Of a stretch of 64,000 nucleotides of DNA, positions 1 through 7,059 are shown piece after piece. This stretch comes from DASUAS01 sp963819475. Lineage in GTDB: Bacteria > Actinomycetota > Acidimicrobiia > IMCC26256 > DASPTH01. The stretch is from positions 62,001 to 126,000 of the forward strand of contig CAWFWE010000006.1 of assembly GCA_963819475.1 (NCBI GenBank), given 5' to 3'. The notes below the pieces were generated by a model, which worked only from the letters and a program-made list of their open reading frames with translations, ran no database searches and was not told the origin of the DNA. Positions within the stretch are counted from its first letter, which is position 1, and every line of letters begins with the position of its first letter. The position numbers and the translations under genes are program-made.

Positions 1-1
1 C

Positions 2-1087
2 AAGGGCACCGAGACACGCCACGCGGCGGAGATCGCGGAAGCGGTCGAATCGTGCGGCGGCGACATGAACGCGTTCACCGGGCAGGAGGTCACCGCGTAC
101 TACGTGCGCGTTCCCGACCGGTTCCTCGGCCTCGCGCTCGACATCCTCTCCGACATCGTGTGGTCACCCGCGTTGCGCACCGACGAGGTGGAGTCGGAAC
201 GCCAGGTGATCCTCGAGGAGATCCGGATGCGCGACGACACGCCGGACGACCTCGTCCACGACGTCTTCTCCGGGGCGCTGTTCGCCCGGCACCCGCTCGG
301 CCGCGAGATCGCGGGCAGCCTGGACAGCATCGCCGCGGTCACGCGCGACCAGGTCGCCGCCTACCACGCCGCCCACTACCAGCCGTCGAACGTCGTGGTG
401 GCGGTGGCCGGGAACGTCGACCACGACGAGGTCGTGAAGCGCGTCGCCGACGCGCAGCCGAGCGACGGGCGCCCGCGGCCGGCCCGAGCCGGTGGTGCCG
501 ACACCGCCGATGTCGACCGGTTCGCCCGCGTCGACCGCCCGTTGGAGCAGTCGCACGTGGTGCTCGGGGCCCGCGCCCTCCGGCGCGACGATCCCGACCG
601 CTTCGCACTCGCGGTCGTCGACCAGGTGCTGGGCGGCGGCATGAGCTCGCGGCTCTTCCAGGAGATCCGCGAGAAGCGCGGCCTCGCCTACTCGGTGTTC
701 TCGTACCGCAGCGCGTTCGAGGAGACGGGCGCGCTCGCGGTCTACTGCGCGACCGCGCCCGAGCGGGTCGACGAGACGCTCGACGTCGTGCGCAGCGAGC
801 TCGACCGGCTGGTCGCCGACGGCGGTATCTCCGACCGCGAGCTCGTGTCCGCCAAGGGCCACCTCACCGGGTCCCTGGCGCTCTCGCTGGAGAGCTCGTC
901 GAGTCGCATGCATCGCATCGGGCGCAGCGAGCTCACGATGGGCGAGATCCCGAGCCTCGACTGGGTGGTCGAGCAGGTCGACGCGGTCACCGCCGCCGAC
1001 GTCGCCCGGGTCATCGACCGGGTGCTCGGCGCGGGCTCGCGCACGTTGGCGGTGGTCGGCCCCGCCGACGCGCTCGTCGCCGTCTGA
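2..1087 (+). CDS. M16 family zinc metallopeptidase, C-terminal part (5' end outside window)
   Basis: Open from the first bases, so the gene begins upstream; 361 residues are visible. The reading begins KGTETRHAAEIAEAVESCGG followed by NAFTGQE, the stretch that follows the HxxEH zinc motif in pitrilysin/PepR-like peptidases; HxxEH itself is outside the window. ERQVILEEI (about residue 67) carries the distal zinc-ligand Glu region. The second, inactive-type M16 half is present (GGGMSSRLFQEIREKRGLAYSV). These soluble enzymes degrade peptides. It lies 42 bp before dapB, as pepR lies near dapB in other actinobacteria (recalled synteny). The family assignment is firm; the exact substrate is unknown. 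Confidence 0.93.
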   Translation, partial: KGTETRHAAEIAEAVESCGGDMNAFTGQEVTAYYVRVPDRFLGLALDILSDIVWSPALRTDEVESERQVILEEIRMRDDTPDDLVHDVFSGALFARHPLGREIAGSLDSIAAVTRDQVAAYHAAHYQPSNVVVAVAGNVDHDEVVKRVADAQPSDGRPRPARAGGADTADVDRFARVDRPLEQSHVVLGARALRRDDPDRFALAVVDQVLGGGMSSRLFQEIREKRGLAYSVFSYRSAFEETGALAVYCATAPERVDETLDVVRSELDRLVADGGISDRELVSAKGHLTGSLALSLESSSSRMHRIGRSELTMGEIPSLDWVVEQVDAVTAADVARVIDRVLGAGSRTLAVVGPADALVAV

Positions 1088-1129
1088 ACTCCCCAGGCCG
1101 AACTCCGGCGTCGCCGATACGCTGAGCCG

Positions 1130-1921
1130 ATGATCAGGGTGGCGGTCTTCGGCGCGGCGGGACGCATGGGCGCCACGGTGTGCCGGGCGGTGCTCGGCGA
1201 CCCCCAGTTGGAGCTGGTGGCGGCGGTCGACCCGCTGCACACCGGTATCGACCTGCGGCAGTTCGGGGTCGAGGCGCCGAGCATGCAGATCGCGCGGAGC
1301 GCCGACGCGCTGGCCGACGCCGGGGCCGAGGTGGCGGTCGACTTCACCGTCGTCGACGCCGCACGTGACAACGTCAACTGGTGTGCCGATCACGGTGTGC
1401 ACGCGGTCGTCGGCACCACCGGCTTCAGCGCCGCCGACCTCGACGGCTTCCGCGAGCGCTTCGCCGTCTCCGACGCCAACGCGGTCATCGCCCCCAACTT
1501 CGCCATCGGCGCGGTGCTGATGATCCGCTTCGCCGAGCTCGCCGCGCCCTACTTCGAGAGCGCCGAGGTGATCGAGCTCCACCATGACCAGAAGGTCGAC
1601 GCGCCGTCCGGTACCGCCATGCTCACCGTCGAGCGGATGGCCACCGCGTCCGACGAGTGGGCGGCCGACCCGACCACCACGACGGTGCTCGACGGCGCCC
1701 GGGGCGGCGTGGGCGCCGGCGGTATCCACGTGCACTCGGTCCGCCTGCGCGGCCTCGTTGCCCACGAGGAGGTGCTGCTCGGCACCACCGGGCAGTCGCT
1801 CAGCATCCGGCACGACTCGTACGACCGCACGTCGTTCATGCCCGGCGTGCTGCTGGCGGTGAAGGCGGTGGGGGAGCGACCCGGGCTCACCATCGGTCTC
1901 GATCCGCTGCTCGGGCTCTGA
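1130..1921 (+). CDS. dapB: 4-hydroxy-tetrahydrodipicolinate reductase
   Basis: 263 residues, the normal DapB length. It reduces 4-hydroxy-tetrahydrodipicolinate to tetrahydrodipicolinate with NAD(P)H, the step before the branch to diaminopimelate and lysine. The N-terminal dinucleotide-binding loop is VFGAAGRMG (residues 5-13). GTTGFS follows near residue 95. The catalytic segment is ELHHDQKVDAPSGTA (about residues 148-162), with the His pair, Lys and the substrate-binding SGTA. ATG start, with a TGA stop 21 bp before the next gene. dapF, dapC, dapD and dapE lie 23-30 kb downstream, so the pathway is split over the window. Confidence 0.97.
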   Translation: MIRVAVFGAAGRMGATVCRAVLGDPQLELVAAVDPLHTGIDLRQFGVEAPSMQIARSADALADAGAEVAVDFTVVDAARDNVNWCADHGVHAVVGTTGFSAADLDGFRERFAVSDANAVIAPNFAIGAVLMIRFAELAAPYFESAEVIELHHDQKVDAPSGTAMLTVERMATASDEWAADPTTTTVLDGARGGVGAGGIHVHSVRLRGLVAHEEVLLGTTGQSLSIRHDSYDRTSFMPGVLLAVKAVGERPGLTIGLDPLLGL

Positions 1922-1941
1922 CCTGCCGGGGGAGGGGAGCG

Positions 1942-2514
1942 GTGGACGACACCCGCCTCCAGGTGCTGCGCGGCGCGTACGACTGCATCGCCCGCCGGGG
2001 GATGGCCAAGACCACTGTCGACGACGTCGCCGCCGCGTCGGGGGTGTCGCGGGCCACCATCTACCGCCTGTTCCCGGGCGGCAAGGAGGAGCTCCTGCGC
2101 GACACCGTCGGTTGGGAGATGGACCGCTTCTTCCTCGACCTCGGTGAGGAGCTGGGCGATGCGGCCGACTTCCCCGAGTTCCTGGAGCGGGCGCTACCGC
2201 TGGCCCGCCGGGAGCTCCGCGAGCACGAGGTGCTGCAGAAGGTGCTGGAGACCGAGCCCGACCGGTTGAACGCCCTGATCACCGTGCAGCAGCACCGGGT
2301 GATCGGGGCCATCGCCGCCTACTTCCTGCCCCTGCTGGAGCGCGACCGCGACACGGGGCACATCGACCGGACGGCCGACCTCCCGCGGTGCGCCGAGTAC
2401 GTGGCCCGGCTCTCGCTGTCGCTCATCGCCTCGCCCGGCCGCCACGATCTCGGCGACCCGGCCGAGGTGCACCGGCTGGTCCGAGGGGAGCTGCTGGGCG
2501 GGGTGTGGACCTGA
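1942..2514 (+). CDS. TetR/AcrR family transcriptional regulator
   Basis: 190 residues from a GTG preceded by GGAGGGGAG at 1931-1939. The N-terminal helix-turn-helix is clear: GMAKTTVDDVAAASGVSRAT then IYRLFPGGKEELL (about residues 21-52). The C-terminal ligand domain is helical and not assignable to a ligand. The frame is open far upstream inside dapB, but only this start has a ribosome site and follows the dapB stop. It is one of two adjacent TetR genes; the second controls a diiron protein. The target and effector are unknown. Confidence 0.9.
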   Translation: MDDTRLQVLRGAYDCIARRGMAKTTVDDVAAASGVSRATIYRLFPGGKEELLRDTVGWEMDRFFLDLGEELGDAADFPEFLERALPLARRELREHEVLQKVLETEPDRLNALITVQQHRVIGAIAAYFLPLLERDRDTGHIDRTADLPRCAEYVARLSLSLIASPGRHDLGDPAEVHRLVRGELLGGVWT

Positions 2515-2525
2515 CCGGACCGGAC

Positions 2526-2561
2526 TTGACCCGATGAGACGAAATTTGGTGTATCGTCTCA
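2526..2561 (+). promoter_or_regulatory. Promoter with palindromic TetR-type operator
   Basis: A perfect inverted repeat with 8-bp arms, TGAGACGA (2535-2542) and TCGTCTCA (2554-2561), separated by 11 bp, sits directly before the second TetR gene. A -35-like TTGACC (2526-2531) and a -10-like TGTATC (2550-2555) are 18 bp apart, so the operator covers the promoter. The downstream arm ends 4 bp before the ATG, giving a very short or absent leader. Autoregulation by the adjacent TetR is an inference. Confidence 0.7.
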
Positions 2562-2565
2562 GGCG

Positions 2566-3147
2566 ATGACCCTCGCCGTGAGCGCCCCGGCCCCCGTCGA
2601 CGTACGGGCCCGAGAGGCGGTCCTCGCGTGCATCGGCCGGTTCGGGCTGGCGAAGACGACGATCGACGACATCGCACGCGAAGCCGGGTGCTCCCGCGCC
2701 ACCCTCTACCGGTACTTCGACGGCAAGCCCGAGATCGTGCGCAGCGCAGTGGTCGCCGAGCACGAGCGGATCGCCGGCGTGGTGATCGCGGCCGGGCGCG
2801 CCGCCGCCACCTTCGCCGATGCGGTGGTGGCCGCGGTCGTCGCCGGCGCGCGCGAGCTGCGCAGCCACGACGCGCTCCAGTTCCTCCTGGCCCACGAGCC
2901 CGAGGCGGTGCTCGGCCACCTCGCGTTCGGCCCCGGCGACCGTCTCCTCATCGCAGTGGGCGACGCGATCGCGCCGGCGTTCGACCGCTGGCTCACGCCC
3001 GACGACGCCACCCACGCGGGCGACTGGCTGGCGCGCATCGTGCGCTCCTACGTGCTGATGCCGTACCCACCCATCGACTTCACCGACCCGACCGCCGCGC
3101 ACGTGTTCCTCGATCAGTTCGTCATTCCCGGCCTCGAAAGCAGGTAG
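2566..3147 (+). CDS. TetR family regulator of the downstream diiron protein gene
   Basis: 193 residues. The helix-turn-helix occupies about residues 18-52 (RFGLAKTTIDDIAREAGCSR then ATLYRYFDGKPEIV). The rest is a helical ligand domain with no recognised ligand. The start is the ATG right after the operator palindrome. The stop is two bases before the ATG of the ferritin-like gene, so the two are almost certainly co-transcribed. TetR plus diiron-protein pairs recur in actinobacteria (recalled), which suggests the regulator senses a lipid or substrate of the diiron enzyme (inference). Confidence 0.92.
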   Translation: MTLAVSAPAPVDVRAREAVLACIGRFGLAKTTIDDIAREAGCSRATLYRYFDGKPEIVRSAVVAEHERIAGVVIAAGRAAATFADAVVAAVVAGARELRSHDALQFLLAHEPEAVLGHLAFGPGDRLLIAVGDAIAPAFDRWLTPDDATHAGDWLARIVRSYVLMPYPPIDFTDPTAAHVFLDQFVIPGLESR

Positions 3148-3149
3148 CC

Positions 3150-4271
3150 ATGACCGCCGACTACAGCGACATCATCGGACGCGACGACATGCACGACCTC
3201 GACGCCATCCTCGCCGTCACCAACACCGACGTCGACGAAGTGCAGCACGCGATCCGGGCGGAGGCCGACGCCGTCTTCACCTGGAACTACGAGCGGAGCC
3301 GGCCCGCGCTGGTGAAGCTGTACGAGAAGGCGAAGACGTCGATGTGGAACGCAAACGACCTCCCCTGGGACATCGAGGTCGACCAGGAGAGGGTCGCGCG
3401 CGACAACCAGAACCAGAACGGCATCGGCCAGCAGATGGATCTCGACGGCACGCCGTTCGAGAAGTGGGGCGACAAGGAGTGGACGCAGTTCGGCGTCGAG
3501 TCGCAGAACTGGACGCTCTCGCAGTTCATGCACGGTGAGCAGGGGGCGCTGATCTGCACCGCCCAGATCGTCGAGACCGTGCCGTGGATCGACGCGAAGT
3601 ACTACGCCGCCACGCAGGTGATGGACGAAGCCCGCCACGTCGAGGTGTTCTCGCGCTACCTCAACACGAAGCTGTCGGGCCACTACCCGATCAACGCCCA
3701 CCTCAAGATGCTGCTCGACGACATCGTCGCCGACAGCCGCTGGGACATGACCTACCTCGGCATGCAGATCATGGTCGAGGGACTCGCGCTCGCGGCGTTC
3801 GGGTTCCTGCACCAGATGACCACCGAGCCGCTGCTGAAGCAGCTGCTGCGCTACGTGATGAGCGACGAGGCGCGTCATGTCGCCTTCGGTGTGCTCTCCC
3901 TGCAGGAGTACTACAAGGGTCTGGGTGCGGCGGAGATCCGGGAGCGCCAGGAGTTCGCGTTCGAGGCCGCGGTGCGCATGCGCGACCGGTTCCTCCAGCA
4001 GGAGACGTGGGAGCGCCTCGGCGTCGACGTGAAGGAAGCGATCAAGACGATGCAGAAGGCGCCCGACCGCCCCATCTTCCAGGGCCTGCTGTTCTCCAAG
4101 ATCGTGCCCAACTGCAAGAAGCTCGGTCTGCTCGACGCGGGCGACGGGTGGCTGCGCGAGCGCTTCACCGAGCTCGGCGTGATCCAGTTCGAGGACTGGG
4201 TCGACACCGGCGAGGAGTACGCCCAGCTCGACGAGGTCGCGAAGGACCGCCAGGCCGCCGCTGCGGTGTAG
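3150..4271 (+). CDS. Ferritin-like diiron protein (R2-like/AurF-like oxygenase family)
   Basis: 373 residues, soluble. The sequence shows a complete carboxylate-bridged diiron ligand set: Glu130 (MHGEQ), Glu160-x-x-His163 (DEARH), Glu210 (MVEGL) and Glu240-x-x-His243 (SDEARH). This is the pattern of R2-like and p-aminobenzoate N-oxygenase-like enzymes that activate O2. The substrate cannot be read from sequence; fatty-acyl or aromatic oxidation are both possible. It forms a bicistron with the upstream TetR gene and is followed 2 bp later by a PPOX-fold gene that could supply flavin chemistry (speculative). Confidence 0.85.
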   Translation: MTADYSDIIGRDDMHDLDAILAVTNTDVDEVQHAIRAEADAVFTWNYERSRPALVKLYEKAKTSMWNANDLPWDIEVDQERVARDNQNQNGIGQQMDLDGTPFEKWGDKEWTQFGVESQNWTLSQFMHGEQGALICTAQIVETVPWIDAKYYAATQVMDEARHVEVFSRYLNTKLSGHYPINAHLKMLLDDIVADSRWDMTYLGMQIMVEGLALAAFGFLHQMTTEPLLKQLLRYVMSDEARHVAFGVLSLQEYYKGLGAAEIRERQEFAFEAAVRMRDRFLQQETWERLGVDVKEAIKTMQKAPDRPIFQGLLFSKIVPNCKKLGLLDAGDGWLRERFTELGVIQFEDWVDTGEEYAQLDEVAKDRQAAAAV

Positions 4272-4273
4272 CG

Positions 4274-4810
4274 ATGACGCCCGAGCTCGACGAACGGTTC
4301 AGTGACCCCGATGCGTCCCCGGTGCCGTGGGCGGACGCGGTGCGCGCATTGGAAGCGGGGCAGCTGTACTGGATCTCGACCGTGCGCGCCGACGGCCGCC
4401 CGCACGTGACGCCGCTGGTCGCGGTCTGGCTCGACGGCGCGCTGCACTTCGCCACCGGGCCCGAGGAGCAGAAGGCACACAACCTCGCCGCCAACCCGCA
4501 CGTCGTGTTGACGACCGGCTGCAACGGCTGGGACGAGGGGTTGGACGTCGTCGTCGAGGGTGAGGCCGTGCGCGTGACCGACGACGCCACGTTGCGACGA
4601 CTCGCGAGCGCATGGGCAGACAAGTGGGACGGCCGCTGGACGTTCGGCGTGGGCGACGGCGGGTTCACCCACGCGGAGGTCGGCGCCGACGCCGACCACG
4701 GGCCGGTGTTCGTGTTCGCGGTGCGGCCGGCCAAGGTGCTCGCGTTCGGGAAGGGCACGTTCAGCCACACCCGCTACCGGCCCGACGCGGTGGGGGACGA
4801 AGCTGCGTAG
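4274..4810 (+). CDS. Pyridoxamine 5'-phosphate oxidase-fold (PPOX) family protein
   Basis: 178 residues with the split-barrel FMN/F420-binding signature: ISTVRADGRPHVTPLVAVWL (about residues 36-55), then HFATGPEEQKAHNLAANP. Such proteins bind FMN, F420 or heme and reduce or oxidise small molecules. The ATG lies 2 bp after the diiron gene stop, so it probably belongs to the same operon. The cofactor is not determinable. Three PPOX-type genes are present in the window. Confidence 0.85.
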   Translation: MTPELDERFSDPDASPVPWADAVRALEAGQLYWISTVRADGRPHVTPLVAVWLDGALHFATGPEEQKAHNLAANPHVVLTTGCNGWDEGLDVVVEGEAVRVTDDATLRRLASAWADKWDGRWTFGVGDGGFTHAEVGADADHGPVFVFAVRPAKVLAFGKGTFSHTRYRPDAVGDEAA

Positions 4811-4819
4811 GCTCCCCGC

Positions 4820-5287
4820 ATGGCGATCCAGGGACAGCTCTACCACGTGGGCATCGTCGTGCCCGACGTCAAGGCGGCGAAGGCGCACTTCACCGACCTG
4901 CTCGGCATCACGTGGGGGCCGGTCGTCGAGACGGAGGCCTTCCCCGTGCGGGAGGGCGACGGCACCGAACGCATCGTCCCGAACACGCTGTGCTACTCGA
5001 CCGAGCCGCCCTACCTGGAGCTCGTGCAGGAGGTCCCGGGCACGGTGTGGGAGTGCAACGAGCACTCCAACCTCCACCACATCGGTGTGTGGACCGACGC
5101 GCTGCCGGCGGACTCCGCCACGTACACCGAGCTGCGGTGCCCGCTGCAGCTGTGCGGGCGCGACGAGGACGGCGCCCTGGTGCAATTCGCGTACCACCGC
5201 GACCCGCTCGGCGTGCGCATCGAGCTCGTCGACATCGCGATGAAGCCCATGATGGAAGAGTTCATGTTCAGGGCGCCGCTAGCCTGA
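4820..5287 (+). CDS. VOC (glyoxalase/bleomycin resistance) superfamily protein
   Basis: 155 residues. YHVGIVVPDVKAAKAHFTDL (residues 8-27) is the start of the beta-alpha-beta-beta-beta module; LHHIGVW in the middle and GVRIELVD near the end supply typical metal ligands (His and Glu). These are metal-dependent isomerases, lyases or dioxygenases. It starts 9 bp after the PPOX gene and may be the last gene of the TetR-diiron operon. The substrate is unknown. Confidence 0.85.
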   Translation: MAIQGQLYHVGIVVPDVKAAKAHFTDLLGITWGPVVETEAFPVREGDGTERIVPNTLCYSTEPPYLELVQEVPGTVWECNEHSNLHHIGVWTDALPADSATYTELRCPLQLCGRDEDGALVQFAYHRDPLGVRIELVDIAMKPMMEEFMFRAPLA

Positions 5288-5292
5288 GCGTG

Positions 5293-6978
5293 ATGAGTCG
5301 CCCGCCGGTCAAGATCGTCTTCCTCGGCGGGCTCGGAGAGATCGGGCGGAACTGCTTCTGCCTGGAGGTCGACGACCGCATCCTGGTCGTTGACTGCGGG
5401 ATCATGTTCCCCGAGGCGGGCATGCCCGGGATCGACCTCGTCCTCCCGGACTTCACGTATCTGCGCGAGAACGCCGACCGGGTCGAAGCGGCCTTCCTCA
5501 CCCACGCGCACGAGGACCACGCCGGCGGGCTGGCCTACCTGCTGCGCGACGTCTCGCTGCCGATCTACGGATCACCGCTGTCGCTGGGGCTGGCCCGCAG
5601 CCGTATCGAGGAGGCGGGGATGCTCGGGCGCACCGAGCTGATCCCGGTGCACGACGGCGAACGCAGGCACATCGGCCCGTTCGACTGCGAGTTCATCCCC
5701 GTCACGCACTCGGTGCCGCACACGCTCGCCACCGCGTACTACACGCCCGCCGGCACCATCCTGCACAGCGGCGACTTCAAGCTCGACCCCACGCCGGTGG
5801 ACGGTCGCAAGACCGACCTCGCGTTGATGGGCTCGATCGCCGAGCAGGTGGGCGGGGTGAAGCTGCTCCTGTCCGACTCGACGAACGCGTGCCGCCCCGG
5901 GTTCACGCCGTCGGAGAAGACCGTGGGCGACACGTTGCGCAGCGTCTTCCGCGACTACCCGAACCAGCGGTTGATCGTCGCCAGCTTCGCGTCGCACCTG
6001 CACCGTGTGCGGCAGGTGGCCGAGCAGGCGATCGCCGCCGGCCGCCGGGTGGCGTTCCTCGGGCGTTCCATGGTGAACAACGTCGCCCTCGGACGCGAGA
6101 TGGGGCTGCTCGACATCCCCAGCGACCGGGTCATCGACATCGAAGAGGTGGCGCGCTACGCGCCGGGTGAGGTGTGCGTGATCTGCACCGGCTCCCAGGG
6201 GGAGCCGATGAGCGCGCTCTCGCTCATGGCCGCGCACGAGCACAAGCACCTGAAGATCAGCAGCGACGACGTCGTCGTCATCTCCGCGCACACGATCCCC
6301 GGCAACGAGACCAACGTGAACCGCATCATCGACTCGTTGCACCGCGCCGGTGCCGAGGTGCTGCACGGCGGCAGCTCGCCGGTGCACGTGTCGGGCCACG
6401 CGTCGCAGGAGGAGCTGAAGATGCTCCTCAACATCGTGCAACCGGAGTGGTTCGTCCCCGTGCACGGCGAGTACACGCACATGGTCCACCACGCCCGGCT
6501 CGCCGAGGCGGTCGGGGTCGCCAAGGACCACGTGCTCATCTGCGAGGACGGCGACGTGCTCGTGATGGAGCAGCGCGACGACGGCGCCACCGGGCTCGAG
6601 GTGGAGCGGCGCGCGGTCCCCGCCGGGTACCTCTACGTCGACGGCATCGTCGGCGACGTCGGCCAGGGGGTGCTGCGCGACCGCCGCAACCTCGCCGAGG
6701 AGGGGTTGGTGGTGGTGATCGTCACCGTCGACGCCACGACGGGCGAGGTGGTGACCGGGCCCGAGATCGTCACCCGGGGCTGGGTCTACGCGCCCGAGGC
6801 CGAGGAGCTGCTCGAGGAGGCGAAGGCCGCGGTGCTGGCCTCGCTCCAGGAGGCGGCGGACGAGGGGGCCACCGACTTCGAGACCCTCCGCCGCCACTGC
6901 CGCCGCTCGCTCGGCCGCTTCATCAATGAGCGGACGCGGCGCCGGCCGGCGATCATCCCGGTCGTCATGGAGGTCTAG
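5293..6978 (+). CDS. rnj: Ribonuclease J
   Basis: 561 residues, normal for RNase J, a metallo-beta-lactamase/beta-CASP ribonuclease for mRNA decay and rRNA maturation. The zinc site THAHEDHAGG is at residues 70-79 (His71, His73, Asp75, His76). SVPHTLATAYYTPAGTILHS and GDFKLDP supply further ligands. beta-CASP motifs such as CTGSQGEPMSAL and SGHASQEELKMLL (about residues 300-380) are followed by VPVHGEYTH. The C-terminal dimerisation domain is complete. ATG at 5293; a GTG codon immediately precedes it, so the start may differ by one residue. In mycobacteria rnj also lies near dapB and ftsK (recalled). Confidence 0.97.
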   Translation: MSRPPVKIVFLGGLGEIGRNCFCLEVDDRILVVDCGIMFPEAGMPGIDLVLPDFTYLRENADRVEAAFLTHAHEDHAGGLAYLLRDVSLPIYGSPLSLGLARSRIEEAGMLGRTELIPVHDGERRHIGPFDCEFIPVTHSVPHTLATAYYTPAGTILHSGDFKLDPTPVDGRKTDLALMGSIAEQVGGVKLLLSDSTNACRPGFTPSEKTVGDTLRSVFRDYPNQRLIVASFASHLHRVRQVAEQAIAAGRRVAFLGRSMVNNVALGREMGLLDIPSDRVIDIEEVARYAPGEVCVICTGSQGEPMSALSLMAAHEHKHLKISSDDVVVISAHTIPGNETNVNRIIDSLHRAGAEVLHGGSSPVHVSGHASQEELKMLLNIVQPEWFVPVHGEYTHMVHHARLAEAVGVAKDHVLICEDGDVLVMEQRDDGATGLEVERRAVPAGYLYVDGIVGDVGQGVLRDRRNLAEEGLVVVIVTVDATTGEVVTGPEIVTRGWVYAPEAEELLEEAKAAVLASLQEAADEGATDFETLRRHCRRSLGRFINERTRRRPAIIPVVMEV

Positions 6979-7024
6979 GGGCCTCTCCTCGGGCACTCTG
7001 CCGCCATTCCCACCAGAGATGCTG

Positions 7025-7052
7025 TTGTGGGTGGTGGGGGTGGTGTTAGCTT
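7025..7052 (+). promoter_or_regulatory. Possible ftsK promoter
   Basis: TTGTGG (7025-7030) and TAGCTT (7047-7052) are 16 bp apart in the 81-bp rnj-ftsK gap, in an unusual G/T-only stretch. The -10-like element ends 7 bp before the ftsK ATG, consistent with a leaderless transcript. Weak match, by eye only. Confidence 0.35.
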
Positions 7053-7059
7053 TCTGGCG

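Noticed and set aside
164..1813. 549-codon minus-strand open frame over the M16 peptidase and dapB
   Set aside because: Low-complexity Arg/His/Gly-rich translation antisense to two clear genes; typical shadow in GC-rich DNA.
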